64,000 bases of DNA from Halicephalobus mephisto (taxonomy: Eukaryota > Nematoda > Chromadorea > Rhabditida > Panagrolaimidae). Position numbers and translations under genes: made by a program. The stretch covers positions 168,299-232,298 of the forward strand of contig SWDT01000057.1 of the NCBI GenBank assembly GCA_009193035.1. Reading direction: 5' to 3'. The notes below the pieces were generated by a model. The model ran no database searches. It saw only the letters and a list, made by a program, of their open reading frames with translations, and was not told where the DNA came from. Of this stretch, positions 1 through 12,500 are shown in pieces (position 1 is the first letter of the stretch; the number at the start of each line of letters is the position of its first letter).

Positions 1-288
1 CTACCCCCTCATAAAATTTTCGACTAGATTACATATCTCATCATAGAAATTTAGAAAATTTCAAAATCCATCTAAAAACGAAAACTATATAAAATTAAAA
101 CTTTAAATTACTGTAGTTCCTAAAATTCAAGACAAATTTTGTAAAAATTATTTTTAATTGTTATAATTTACCACTTGTTATTAAATAATTTAAAATCAAA
201 ATTGTAACCTAATTTCCTGTCATTTTTAAAAACAAAAATTCGTTTCAAGACAAATTTTGCGAAATTTTGATTTTGAATTTTCTTCCAG

Positions 289-3200
289 ACTCGGCTGGCT
301 TTTGTTCATGATGCTGTTCTGGTAGCTCAACAAGCTTTGGATTTGGCTTTGAAGAAGAATGATTCACTTTTCCATCACAATTTCCGACATGGAGATCTTT
401 ACAATAGAGGACAACCTGGCATATACTGTAATCCTGCCAATGACAAAAGAAATCCCGACCGACAATTTGCGACTTTTGAACACGGAAAAACTATCGCAAA
501 AGCACTAAAAAACGTAAAATTATCTGCTGTAGATGGAACTTTGACAGGAACCATTGAATTCGACAGAATTGGTGTTCGGAAAAATTACTACGTTAACGTA
601 ATTGATCTTGTTTCAAGTTCTAAATTCTCCTTCAACAGAAAAGAAGTAAATTCTTTACCTATTTCCCATCTACAGTAACCTTTCAGATTTTCGCTTGGAG
701 ACAGAGTGAAGGATTCGTAACAAACAGGACTGTAGCCCAACACACAAGGAAACCTCAGATGGATTCTTCTACGAAGAAAAAAGTCAGGGTAGTTACAGTG
801 CTAGTTGAGCCATTCGTGATGATCAAGAAGAATTGTGAGAACTCTAGTACCGCAGAATGTACGGGAAATGATAGATTCGAAGGGTACTGTATTGACTTGT
901 TAAAACTGCTGAATGACAGGATCGAAGACTTCAATTACGAAATATTCCTCAGTGCAGGAAACAAGTATGGCACTAAACAGCCCGACGGATCCTGGGATGG
1001 TATGATCGGATATCTGCTTAAAGGAGAAGCAGAAGTCGCCGTTGCTTCTCTGACCATCAACCAAGTAAGTCCTACAGCAATAGTTGTAGAATCCATAAAG
1101 CCTAAGCATAAGATAGGGAAATGTCAGAATTGTTCAATACACCAAAGACAATAGACCTTAACAGCTGTACGACAGTTACTTCCTTAGGGGATTTACTCAA
1201 GTTGATTTCGAGATTTCTTGGAGTGATTTTCTAGCCACAATTGTCATTTCATAACGCAAAAACTTTAAAAAACAGACGAATATTACGAAATCAAAGACCA
1301 AATGCAAGTCTGCTTTTTCCTTTTCGTCCTTGATTAGCATTTTGAGTCTATCTAAAGACCAAAAATCTCAGTCTAAAAAAGTATAAAATAAGTTTTACGA
1401 AATCAGAGAGAAAACGTTTCAAGATCACAATAATCAACGATGGAAGAATTAATAATAATGAAAAAAATAATAAAATCAACAAAATAATAATAACAAAGTA
1501 TTAAACTGGTAAAGTAAAATAAGGGAAAAATAGTTAAAAAATAATAATATAGTTGAAAAATAATAAAATAGTTAAAAAATAATAAAATAGTTCGAAAATT
1601 TAAAAAAATAACGCGCAGCTGCTACTTAGCAGTTTCCCAACCTACAGTACACCAACTAATGAACGCACAGGGGTTTTCGTTTCGGGACCGTGTTTTTTGC
1701 CTTGCTTGCGCTTTGAGTTGAAGAGTTTCAGTCCTGAAATAATCAAATTGAATTTTAAACGGATTTCAGCACAGAGAACGAGTAGTGGACTTCAGCAAGC
1801 CCTACATGACGACAGGAATATCCATCATGATCAAGAAACCAGATAAACAAGAATTTTCTGTTTTTTCTTTTATGCAACCGTTGAGCAGCGAAATCTGGAT
1901 GTACATTATCTTCGCTTATGTCGGAGTTTCTGTGGTTATTTTCTTAGTTTCTAGATTCTCACCGTATGAATGGAGAGTGGAAGAAATGGCAAACGGAGGA
2001 TTCACAATTTCGAACGATTTTTCAGTATATAATTGTCTGTGGTTCACTTTGGCGGCGTTTATGCAACAAGGAACGGATATCCTTCCGAGATCCATCAGCG
2101 GGAGGATTGCCAGCAGTGCATGGTGGTTTTTTACGATGATTATTGTTTCGTCATATACGGCTAATTTGGCTGCTTTTTTGACTTTGGAGAAAATGCAAGC
2201 CCCGATCGAAAGTGTAGAAGATCTGGCAAAACAAACAAAAATAAAATACGGTATTCAACAAGGAGGATCTACAGCCGAATTTTTCAGGTATTCTTCCGTT
2301 CAAGTATACCAAAGAATGTGGAGATTCATGGAATCCCAAGTGCCTTCTGTTTTTACTTCTTCTTACGCAGAAGGCATCGACAGGGTCAGAAGCCACAAAG
2401 GACGATACGCCTTCCTTCTGGAGGCCACGGCCAACGAGTACGCAAATACCCGGAAGCCTTGTGACACCATGAAAGTCGGGGCCAACCTGAACAGCGTCGG
2501 ATACGGTGTCGCTACCCCGTTTGGATCTGAGTGGAAGTAAGTTTTAAATTTTCCAAAAATAGTCACTATTTTCCAATTACCTTTTAAAACTATCGAATTC
2601 CCAAATTTATTAAACATATTTAAATTCAATTTCTCTCATTAATATTTTTTTTTAAAATTACAAAAAATAAAAATCTCATATATCAAAATTTGAAATTTTT
2701 TCCAATTGCCTTTTAAAACTATCGAATTTCCAAATTTATTAAACATATTTAAATTCAATTTCTCTCATTAATAAATATATATTTTTTAAAATTACAAAAA
2801 GTAAAAAAATCGAAAACCTAGAGTTTAAAACTTCCTAGTATTTTTTAAAAAATAATAACATTAAATTTTACTTCTGAATCTACTTTGAAACGGATTAAAT
2901 TTAATAATGGATAATTTTTCGAAATATTTTTGAATAATTTTAATTTCAGAGATCAGATAAATCTGGCTATTCTCGCTTTACAAGAAAGAGGAGAATTGAA
3001 AAAATTAGAAAACAAATGGTGGTACGATCGAGGACAGTGTGATCAAGGGATATCGGACGGATCCAGTGCGAGTTTGAATCTCAGCAAAGTCGCCGGGATA
3101 TTTTACATCCTAATGGGAGGAATGATAGTGTCCATGTTCACCGCCTTGGCCGAGTTCATATACAGATCCAGGATCGAAGCCAGAAAAGGACAAATCAGCT

Positions 3201-3525
3201 CTATGGTACGTGAATTAATTCATTTATTTTCGAATTAAAGTAACTTCAGAAAGACTTGAGAGAATCGTTCTACGGCCAACTGAAGCTGTCTCTTCAAGGC
3301 GGGGCCGTGGCGAAGGAAGGGACTGCGGCCCATGAAGCCCTCAAGTTCCAGAAGGCCTCATCCTTGCTCCCAGCTGCTTATAGTGACCCCAATCAGTCAT
3401 CGGCAGCCTCGACGGCCAGTGCCAGTACAATCCACAAGAGAAAAGACCAAAACAGCAAGAACCAAAATAATAACCACTCTTTAAAACCCCCGAATATCCA
3501 TCGAGCTTACAATACTGCTGTGTAA
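289..3525 (+). CDS. glr-1: Ionotropic glutamate receptor, AMPA/kainate type (5' partial)
   Basis: A subunit of a glutamate-gated cation channel of the postsynaptic membrane. Five exons join in frame: 289-645, 687-1064, 1770-2536, 2950-3205, 3250-3525. Earlier exons, with the start and most of the amino-terminal domain, lie before the window. Exon 2 holds the S1 half of the glutamate-binding domain. Exon 3 holds M1, a pore loop with FMQQGTD (glutamine at the Q/R site, so probably calcium-permeable), the M3 gate [11 protein letters not shown], and most of S2. Exon 4 completes S2 and holds M4. Exon 5 is a cytoplasmic tail ending T-A-V, a PDZ-binding end like that of C. elegans GLR-1. The family is certain; glr-2 is the main alternative to glr-1. 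The 705-base intron 2 is full of TAATAA-type low-complexity sequence. The stop lies 10 bases from that of the next gene, on the other strand. Confidence 0.93.
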
Positions 3526-3535
3526 AAGTGAATTT

Positions 3536-4402
3536 TTATAAAGTGGTGTTTTCTATGAACGACTTCAAAGGGAGATACAGCGCCTTGTTGTTGGGAATCC
3601 CGTGTCTGCCTTCGTGGTACAGCAGAACCGGGTCCATATAGCAGTTCCTGGCCAATTCCTCTGTGTAGTTGGCAGGAATTACAGTGTCGTAAGTAGAAAG
3701 AATAAAAAGATTCCTCACGTCGTGTTTGAAGTCCATCAAATCCCGGTGTTGGTCAATTTTCGAGGGAAAACCGGCAAAAACCACGATTCCTTTGAAAAAA
3801 GTCCTTCCGAATTTCGCACAGTGAGTCAAAAACAGATGAGCCATGGTTCCTCCTTGACTAAATCCCAGAATGGCATCGTAAGGACCGTTTTCTTCACAAT
3901 GCTTATCTAGGATTTCTATGGATCTCTCGAAGCCGTAAGATTTCTTAGAAGTCGAATGAGCATAAAATTCACCAGATTCCGTAGTGGCATACCAGGATAA
4001 TTCTGACTCTACCTGCGGTTCATCACCAACTTTAGCCATATGAGGGGCATCGATATAATCTAAAAATAGCTATATGAAGATCTTTAAGAAATTAATATAA
4101 AAATCCCAAAAATATGAAGATCTTTGAAAATAGATATAAGAATCCTAAAAAATATTTTAAATTCTTAAAAATGATCTATATATAAGTTTTTAAAAGTAGA
4201 TATATAAAAAGTTTTAAAAATACATTGTGGAAAATTTTAGACATATATATGAAATTTTTTAAATTCAAAAATCCTAAAACTCACCGAATTCCGCTGTTTT
4301 CGAAAACTTCTGCCTGATACTACCCATCTTCTGTCGCAAAGCTCTTCCGTTCTGACGATATCCATGAAGACATAGGAATCTATAAGGACGATCCGAAGCC
4401 AT
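3536..4402 (-). CDS. OVCA2/FSH-family serine hydrolase
   Basis: A small alpha/beta hydrolase, probably a cytosolic esterase, of the family of human OVCA2 and yeast FSH1. Two exons on the minus strand (4402-4285 and 4059-3536) give about 174 residues in the second exon plus 39 in the first, close to the 227 of human OVCA2. The protein opens with the family's LCLHGYRQNG segment. The catalytic triad is visible: serine in GFSQGG, aspartate in STYDTVIP and histidine in EGRHGIP. The intron is phase 1 and about 225 bases, rich in TATAT. It is convergent with the glutamate receptor gene and divergent from dph-1. Natural substrate unknown; long-chain esters are likely for the family. Confidence 0.88.
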
Positions 4403-4565
4403 AATAAAAAATAAAAATAAAAAATAAATAAAAATTAAATTAAATAAAAAATTTTAAACGACGATGTACGCAGACTTAATTTATCGTTTTAGGACCGCTA
4501 TTTTGACAGACTTTGTTGAAGTTCTTTATCCTACTTTATTACTCTTTTCTTTCTGCTTTGTTCTT
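4403..4565. promoter_or_regulatory. Shared space between divergent OVCA2-like and dph-1 genes
   Basis: This 163 bp gap separates two start codons facing away from each other, so it probably carries both promoters. An acceptor-like ATCGTTTTAG near 4482-4491 could be the spliced-leader acceptor for dph-1. No clear TATA box was identified in the AT-rich sequence. Confidence 0.4.
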
Positions 4566-6280
4566 ATGGCTCGTCGGATTCGCGAAGAAGTAGAAGCAAT
4601 TTTGAAGGATGAAAATCTCCAAAATGACTTGAAAATTGTAAGTTTTTATAAATTCATATATGGATTTTATTTTTTTCCAGTTGCCTCAGAACTACACTTT
4701 CGAAGTGCCAAAAACGATCTGGAAGATCCGGGACACGAAGGCCAAACTTGTGGCTTTGCAGTTCCCGGAAGGTTTGTTGATGTACTCTTGCGTGATCGCG
4801 GATATCCTGTCCAAGTACACCGATTGCGAAATCGTCATCATGGGGGACGTTACTTACGGAGCTTGTTGCGTCGATGATTACTCCGCCAGATCACTAGGTA
4901 AATAATTATTTCGAAATCTTCTCATATATGAATTTTACAGGCTGTGACTTGTTAGTTCATTACGGACACAGTTGTCTCGTCCCTATTCAAGACACATCCG
5001 GCATTCAGATGCTTTACGTGTTCGTTAACATCGATCTCAACCTGAGTCATTTCATCGAAGTTGCTCAGATTCATTTGAAGACTTACGGGACTCTTGCTTT
5101 AGTCAGTACGATCCAGTTCGTCGCTAGTTTACAAGTAAGTAAGACTTCGGAGCCCAATTTTATTTGTTTTTTCAGATTTTAAAAAAAGAACTAATCGAGA
5201 AGGGAATCAACGTCATGATCCCCCAATGCAGTCCATTAAGTCCTGGCGAAATCCTGGGTTGCACATCTCCAAAACTGCCAGATAACACTGGAGCAATCGT
5301 GTGAGTTGGAATTTTTGTCTTCCATGCAATAATTTTACATAAAATATATGTTATCATGATATGTAACATATATCACTCTTGTTTCCCATATGATATACGT
5401 TATTACCGTGATATATACTACATATTATGGTTTCGTTTATGATACATATCATTATTTCATATATGATACATCATTCTTAATCCATATGTAATATGTAGTT
5501 TTACTTTATATATAGTGTACATATAACTGTTGCTTTGCACTATTTTGTATAGTGTTACGTTGTACATTATATACAATAATCGTTTTATGTACTTTATTAT
5601 AATTATTACCTTATGTCATTATTTTGCTTGTTATTTATTTGTATTATTTTATTTATCGTTATATTTCGTTTTTAGTTACATTGGAGATGGTCGTTTTCAT
5701 CTTGAATCGATAATGATCCAAAATCCGAGTATTCCTGCGTTCCAGTACAATCCATATTCAAGAAAATTAACAAAGGAAGACTATGGATTTAATGTGATGG
5801 TCCGTAATCGTCTAAATGCTGTTGAAAATGCGAAAAAATCTAGTTGTTTTGGATTGATCCAAGGAACTATTGGTCGACAAGGCAATCCTAGGATTTTTGA
5901 TGACTTGGAAGGAAAATTAACGACGAAAAATAAAACTTTTTTGAGGGTTTTATTGTCGGAAATTTTTTCAAATAAATTAGATCTTTTTAAGGATATAGAA
6001 TGGTAAGTTTTTTTTAAATATGTTTTAATTTATTATTTTTTTTAGTTGGACCCAAGTGGCCTGTCCTAGATTATCCATAGATTGGGGAGTTTCGTTTTCA
6101 AAGCCGTTATTGACACCTTACGAATTGTCTTGTGCTTTAGACTTTACTAAATTCACCCAAGATGATTATCCGATGGATTTCTATGCGTATGACTCTAGGG
6201 GTCCCTGGACAAACAACAACGAAAAATATAGACCAAAACGGATCCATCGTCCTCGTGTCAATATCGGCACTACGGTATAG
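4566..6280 (+). CDS. dph-1: 2-(3-amino-3-carboxypropyl)histidine synthase subunit 1 (DPH1)
   Basis: With DPH2, this radical iron-sulfur enzyme carries out the first step of diphthamide synthesis on a histidine of elongation factor 2, in the cytosol. Six exons (4566-4637, 4681-4897, 4941-5134, 5176-5300, 5676-6002, 6046-6280) give 389 residues; human DPH1 has 443. The sequence follows human DPH1 along its length, for example [20 protein letters not shown] and LVHYGHSCL. The three cluster cysteines fall in [15 protein letters not shown] and the CPRLSIDWG segment. The start at 4566 (MARRIREE) is preferred because it matches the family's start region; an in-frame ATG at 4464 would add a hydrophobic stretch not seen in DPH1. 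Intron 4 (5301-5675) is much longer than the others and made of ATATGATA-type repeats. Confidence 0.95.
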
Positions 6281-6700
6281 AATTACATTTTTGTTTTTGG
6301 CTATTGATTTTTGTTGAGTTTTAAATTATAAAGATTTTCCCTAAGGCAATTTTATGGTTTTTAGTCTTTTTGAGTTTTTTGAAGCAATCGGAAAGACAGC
6401 TGCCAAGTTTTTGGAAGATTTTTTTCCTCTTGGGTTTGATTAATGAATTTTTTTTGGGTTTTATGAGAAATATTTAAAAATAATTAAAATAATTAAAAGT
6501 AATTAAAATTAAAGTTTAAAGTTGATCGGACTTATGTAAGCAAATCCATCAAAGGTGAGCAGCCGTGTTCGACAATTCATCAATTTATGTCAGTTAAATA
6601 GTTGTAATATTTAAAACAAGAAAGTAATCAATTAAATATTGAAGATAAATTTTAAAAAATTTAAAAATGAAATTGTTTATTCGAAAATTGAAAATTTGTT

Positions 6701-6999
6701 TTATTTTTCTCTCCGATAAATAAACATTACAGTAGTGGGGATTTTTTGAAAAATCATCGACATAAAACATTTGGATCTATAGTTAGAAAAAACGAAAATC
6801 GAGGGATCAAAGATTAGGCTAAAGTTGTGCAATTGGAAATGTAACGTCGAATCTCGAAACGAATTCCTGAAAAAACCATAACGAGTCTTGTGGACGTTTC
6901 GCAAACGAGTGGAGCCTAATGCAGGAGATTGAAAGTTCATGGGAATCGTTTTTCTGTCAATTGTGGTTATTTTGAATCTGTCCACATTCTGAAGCCAAT
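6701..6999 (-). CDS. Possible minus-strand exon, unrecognised
   Basis: A minus-strand open stretch of about 95 codons, opened by an acceptor-like GGCTTCAG and ended by TAA at 6701. Its composition is less biased than the flanking DNA, which is why it is listed, but no family was recognised. It could be the last exon of a gene whose other exon is at 7549-7860. The acceptor-like sequence is itself one unit of the ATTCTGAAG tandem repeat, which weakens the case. Confidence 0.2.
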
Positions 7000-7560
7000 G
7001 ATCTACATTCTGAAGCTATTTATATCCTGAAATTTATATATATATTTTAAATTTATATATTCTGAAGTCAATGATTATATTATTTTCCTTATATTTCAAA
7101 GTTAATCATCTTTTTTAATTTTGTTTATATTCTGAAGCCAAAGATCTACATTCTGAAGCCATTTATATCCTGAAATTTATATATATATTCTGAAGTCAAT
7201 GATTATATTATTATTTTTCATATATTTCGAAGTTAATCATCTTTTCTAATTTTATTTATATTCTGAAGCCAATGATCTACATTCTGAAGTCAAAGATCTA
7301 CGTTTTGAAGCTATTTATATCCTGAAATCTCCACCTATTTAGTAAATTTTTATATTCTGAAACTTATGATCTATATTATGATTTTCCCGTATCTTAGTTT
7401 CGATTCATATTTTTGTTTCTTTTATTTTCTGCATCTAATGGTCCATATTTTGATTTTCTCTATATTTTGAGACTAATGGTCTGTGTTCTGCGTTTGTTTA
7501 TACTTTAAAACCTATAGTTCATCTTCCAAGTTTATGTATATTCTCGAATCAATAATTCAT
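6985..7560. repeat. Degenerate tandem repeat, ATTCTGAAG units
   Basis: Repeated units built around ATTCTGAAGCCAATGATC and TTTATATCCTGAAATTTATA recur from 6985 to about 7330 and decay into single ATTCTGA motifs by 7560. Unit order and length vary. Nothing coding is seen inside. Confidence 0.75.
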
Positions 7561-7860
7561 ATCTTGAATCTGATGTTTTGAAGTCTGCAATCTGTCTTCT
7601 GGATCTTTATATTCTAAAGTCAATGATATTTTAAGAACGTGATTGATTCGTTGTTTTATCGGAACCAAACTCGTTGATATATGAATCTGCCATCTCAACT
7701 GCTGATCAATCCCGAAGTTGAAAATATCCAAGTCCGTGGCTTGCCCTATCACCCAAGAGGAATCCCCAGGATGATTAATGCCAAGTGGTTTTGAGCAAAC
7801 AGACGTCAACTGTTCTTGAGTACGATTGATGGATTTTTTTTGTTCCCTTTGTTCGTCAGA
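7549..7860 (-). CDS. Possible minus-strand exon, unrecognised
   Basis: A minus-strand frame open for about 100 codons with balanced, protein-like composition, unlike the DNA around it. It includes short stretches such as HPGDSSWVIGQATDL and ISLTLEYKDPED, which alternate polar and hydrophobic residues like beta strands. Upstream it meets a stop near 7865 and no good acceptor was found; downstream it ends at a TGA. A weak resemblance to the lumenal part of the ciliary protein TMEM231 was considered but is not strong enough to name it. It may be an exon, or the remains of a gene broken up by the adjoining repeat. Confidence 0.3.
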   Translation of the reverse strand, partial: SDEQREQKKSINRTQEQLTSVCSKPLGINHPGDSSWVIGQATDLDIFNFGIDQQLRWQIHISTSLVPIKQRINHVLKISLTLEYKDPEDRLQTSKHQIQDMNY

Positions 7861-8225
7861 AAATTAAAGGTACAAGGAAATGCCAGGAATATTCTTTTAT
7901 AATTTTTGCTCGCAAATGACCATCTTTTCATTTTTAACAAATGAAAGTTAAAGAAGGATTATCGGTGTCCGTCAAATTTTAGACGCACGCAACAGCAGCT
8001 GTCCGATAGATGGTGATTTCGAGATGCCGAGAAAACAAAGTTGCTAGCGGCTGACTTTAATGCTTAAGAATACATAAATCAACCAAAAAAGAGGAGTGTC
8101 TAGAGATAGAAACAAAAATCGGACTTTGAAGGGTTGGACTTGAGATCTTTGCCTGTGGGTGTCTCGGCATTTCAGTTGCAAACATTGCCAAAGCAACTAG
8201 ACGCCGATTATAGACGTCTGCAATC

Positions 8226-9212
8226 ATGAAGTCTTATTTTTTGGTAATTCTTCTCATTGGAGTTATTGCTTTGAGTTCAGCAAAAAAAGTAATTTTTAAT
8301 TTAATTTTTTTTTGTTTTAAAATTATTTTCAGACCAAAGCTGAAAAAGCAGCCGAAATTGATGAACTTGAAGGATTGCTTGACGAAATCGATGATTCCAA
8401 AAAGGAACGTGCTGTTTCTGAAAATCCACCAAAATTCGGTTAGTTTTTAAAATTTTAATTTTAAAAATTTAAAAATTTTAATTTTTACAATTTTTAAATT
8501 TTTAGAAGGACCAAATCCATGTGAAGATCATGTTTGTGGATGGGGTAAGGAATGCGTTGTTGACAAGAAGAATAGACCAGTTTGTGAATGTATTCAAAAA
8601 TGTCCGGAAGTTGATGATCCAATGGATCAGGTTTGTGCTAGTAACAATCAGACTTTCCCATCTCTTTGTGAACTTTATCGTCAACGTTGTGTTTGTAAAC
8701 GTTCTGGAAAAGACAAGAAAGCTTGTGAAAATCCTACTTTTGCCAAGATCCACGTCGAATATCTCGGTGGTTGTAAGCAACTCGATGTCTGCACGGACGA
8801 ACTCATGGCGCAGTTCCCGGAGAGAATGTCTGATTGGCTCTTCCAGGTTATGAAGGAACTTAAGAAACGTCGTGAACTTCACAATCTTGAATGGGAAGAA
8901 CTTCTTGCTGAAGCAGAAGGTGATGATGAAAAGAAACACGTCTATCCTGTCATCTGGAAGTTCTGTGATCTTGACATCAAACCTCATGACAAGAGCGTTT
9001 CTCATCATGAACTTATCCCAATCACCGCTCCTGTCATTCCTATGGAATCTTGTATCAAGCCATTCCTTGAAGGATGCGATTTTAACAAAGATGGCGCCAT
9101 CACCATCAAGGAGTGGGGCAAATGTCTCGGACTTAAAGAGGGTAAGTTATTTTTTTTATTTTAATTTTTAAAAATGTTTAAAATTTTAGGAGAAATCCAA
9201 GAACGCTGCTAA
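8226..9212 (+). CDS. ost-1: SPARC/osteonectin (basement membrane glycoprotein)
   Basis: SPARC is a secreted calcium-binding protein of basement membranes that binds collagen IV. Four exons (8226-8288, 8333-8438, 8506-9141, 9190-9212) encode 275 residues. Domains in order: a signal peptide (about 1-18), a short acidic segment rich in Glu and Asp (about 25-50), a cysteine-rich follistatin/Kazal module (from NPCEDHVCGWGKECV), and the extracellular calcium-binding domain with an EF hand, DFNKDGAITIKEW. The last exon encodes only the carboxy end, EIQERC. The start is the only one giving a signal peptide. Codon use is strongly biased (GAA, AAG, GTT, ATC), consistent with high expression. The gene converges on the RNA polymerase gene, with 346 bases between stops. 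Confidence 0.96.
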
Positions 9213-9558
9213 ACAACAAATGGTTTATTTTCGTTCAACGAAAAGTTCATTAGAAATAACATCCAATTTATAGCAGCAATTTAATTATTAACAATGAATT
9301 TCGAATGAGCCTCAATTCTCCACTTTTACTTTGTTTTCAATGTTAAACTGCCATTTTGTGAGATGAATATTGTTTTAATTTTATCTCATTATTATAAAAT
9401 TCATTTTTGGAAGAAATGATTTGAATTTTTAGTTTTTTAAATTTAAATAATCTAAAATTTGAAAAATTAATAATTGTGATCTGAAAAATTGCATATTGAA
9501 TATTGTGAAATAATTTTAAACAAGTTTAATAATAACGAAATTTAACTACAAAAACAAT

Positions 9559-12500
9559 TCAAACAATTTTTAACTTGTCAAAAGGAATATCAATAGTAAT
9601 ATCATCATTTGAATAAAAACGAAGCTTTTTTAAAACTTGTTCAGAAATATCCATAGCTCTTGCTTTAAGATTAGACATATCCATGGATGGTTCAACAGAT
9701 AAAATACGACGGAAATTTTGAATAGCTCGAAATGTTCCAACTGGTTTACAAACAATAATATTAATATTAGAATCTAAAAAAATTTAAAATAATTAAAAAC
9801 AAAAATAAAACTTACGAAATTTTTCTGGTTTTTTTTGTCTTACAATATACTTACATCCACATTTTAGGGCAACTTTTTTAATCATATTCATATAGTCAAA
9901 ATTACTTTGTTTTGGGATTTCAATTACAATAAAATCACCTTCGATACACTTTTCTATTTTTTTAAAACTTGAATCATCTCCAGGCAAGATATCAAATCTA
10001 CGATTTAACGCTATTGGATAGTACGTCTGGTTTGCTGCTGCATTTAGATCAAAACATTGATTTTTCGTTAATTTCGATTTTGAAAATGGCATTAGAGAAA
10101 ATTCTTCTTTTTGACCAAAATTGTACGACATTAGAAATTCAATAAAATTTAGAAATTTTTTTCCAATTCCTCCTATTTGAGAATTCAAATCAATTATTTC
10201 ATTTTCATTAAATTGAAGCCAATTTCCTGTTGTTACATAGAGTTCTCCACAACCAAACATGTATAAAAGATAATCCAGATGTTTTCCAGGAATATTGATA
10301 GAATGCATAGCGGCCCATTTTCGAACAAAGTAGATCAATTCAAGGAAACCTATAAAACATAATTTACAGTTTCGAAATTACTAAGTAATTAGTCCAGTGT
10401 AAATAAAAAATACTGTAGATCGATGGAATTATCAGTGAGATTTAGAATTTGAATTATCTGTGGTATTTTAAAACTCTTCATTCAGAAGTTATCGCATCTG
10501 GAGCAGATTATAGTCGTTTTCAAGTTGTAAATCACATTGTAAGTTTTCGAAAAAACTAAAATTATACCTAGTCCAGGGGTACATCTAGAGTACTTACTAT
10601 CGTTTTATTCCAAAAAACTACACCATCATAGTAATTTTGAAACCATTGCTTCCAATCTAGTTCTCTACACAGTAATCCTATAATATTCTACATTCCTAAA
10701 ATCCCCAACATGTCTTCTAGAATTTACTCTCAGCGACACCCCCAAAGCTCCCAATTCTCAACCTGCAAAATTCAGGAAAAACTACACCCAACAATCCCAG
10801 AATTATCTACTATATTGCATTCAAAACATTTAAAAACTTACCAATTGACAAACTGCAAGCTTGAGCAACTCTATACGATATGTCCTTTGTTGACTTACGA
10901 GTTTCAAAAACATTAACAACATCGTTGAAAAATTCTTCATATTCTACAGTACTACAAACCAATCGAATTCTGTCCGTAATTTTATCCGATAACGGATCAC
11001 ATGAGATATTTGGAACTTTCATTAAATAATTTGTCCTAATTTTAGCCATTATTTCCGAAACAATCCAACCAAATGACAAATATTTCTGATTACTGTAAGC
11101 AATATAATAATACGAATAAGCTTTTTGACACATTTCATTCGTCGGATTATCACATATCCTTCTTAAAGATTCATTAAATCCATAACATTGCAATCGTGAA
11201 TCTACTACTGTACATCTCGAAATTCCTCCAAATTCTTCAAAAAATCTATTTCGAAATTTAATAATAATATTTCGCAATTGTTCAGAAATCATATGAGACG
11301 TATTATAAAGCGACATGTCGTCATCACGAACGTTGATTTGTTTCTTCAATGCTGAATAATTTTCAGAAAATAATTCTCCTTCACTTCTGATACAGTATGA
11401 CTCGCAAAGATTCTGAAAAATTATTAATTTAAAAACCACAGTACGGTAATTAAAATTTCAATTTTCACATAACAAAGAGAGATTACTGTAGATTCATAAG
11501 ATTTAAGAAAATCTACAGTACGAACTATTAGAAATTACTGTAACTTTGAAAAGTTAACAAATAAAAATCATTAAATTTAAAAATTATCCAGTAATCTAGA
11601 ATAGTTTTATGTTACTGCACAAGGAACTAAATCACACAAAATAACCCTAAAATTACAAACTATACTGAAGTACAGTTATGCGACGTTTCTGTCCTAAGCG
11701 TTTATATTCCAATTCTAAAGTTAGCACTCTACAAAAAGCACTTATAATACAGTAACAAAAACTATAGATTTTGAATCTAAAATCAAAATCAAAAATTAAC
11801 TTCCAAAATCCAGGATTCTGAAGACTAATTCTAAATTCTAAGGAAATCTAAAAATTAATTTTCAAATCACATTAAAAATGAAAACTTTTCTGAAATAATT
11901 TTTAAAACACAATAAAACATACTTAAAGTCATTTAAAATCTTTTTAATTTTTAAACTAAAGTTGCAAAAATTGGAAAAAAATATTTTTCAAAATATAAAA
12001 ATCAGAAAAGTTACATCACGTTGTAGTAAACTTACCTCAATCATGGATTTGTATTCATTATATTCTTTTTCTGCCATTTTTAAAAATTTCTTAAATCCAT
12101 CAACTTCCAAACTTTCATCTAATTTAACATTTTCATTTTCTGATATTAAAGATTCAAATCCAACCATTTCACATAAATCCATAACTCTACAATGTAATTC
12201 ACCCAGCAATCTTATACTTTTATAACTTAAAAAATCTGTTTTAGCCATAAAATTTGGAAATCTTTCAATCATTTCCGGCGGTTCGTTGTTAAAATTCCAT
12301 TTTTTTGTCAACTGTTCTGGAATTTTTCCTGTTTTAGAAAAATCTACTGCTTGATTATGTTTTTTTGCTATATTTTTACATACATTACTTTCCAAACCAT
12401 ACAAATCTGAATTAGCCAAATGAGCATTTGCAATATGTCCAATAGAATCTTGAGAAATATAATTCGTAAAAAATTCAATCATTTTTTTTGTTTCATTTTT

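Larger units (their letters stand above)
6281..8225. other. Intergenic stretch between dph-1 and ost-1
   Basis: About 1.9 kb with no confidently identified gene. It contains a degenerate tandem repeat (6985-7560), two minus-strand open stretches that may be exons (described separately), and, at 7880-8225, the likely promoter of ost-1. An acceptor-like GGCATTTCAG at about 8165-8174 may be the ost-1 trans-splice site. Confidence 0.4.

Noticed and set aside
4464..4565. Upstream in-frame ATG for dph-1
   Set aside because: It would add 34 mostly hydrophobic residues with no counterpart in DPH1, and an acceptor-like TTTTAG lies between the two ATGs. The later start matches the family.
7549..7860. 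Naming this frame TMEM231
   Set aside because: Only a short, gapped resemblance to part of the lumenal domain was found, and the membrane segments are absent.
8502..9171. Long frames on both strands across the SPARC exon
   Set aside because: They are shadows of the biased codon use of ost-1. Only one frame carries the cysteine pattern, EF hand and in-frame splice sites.
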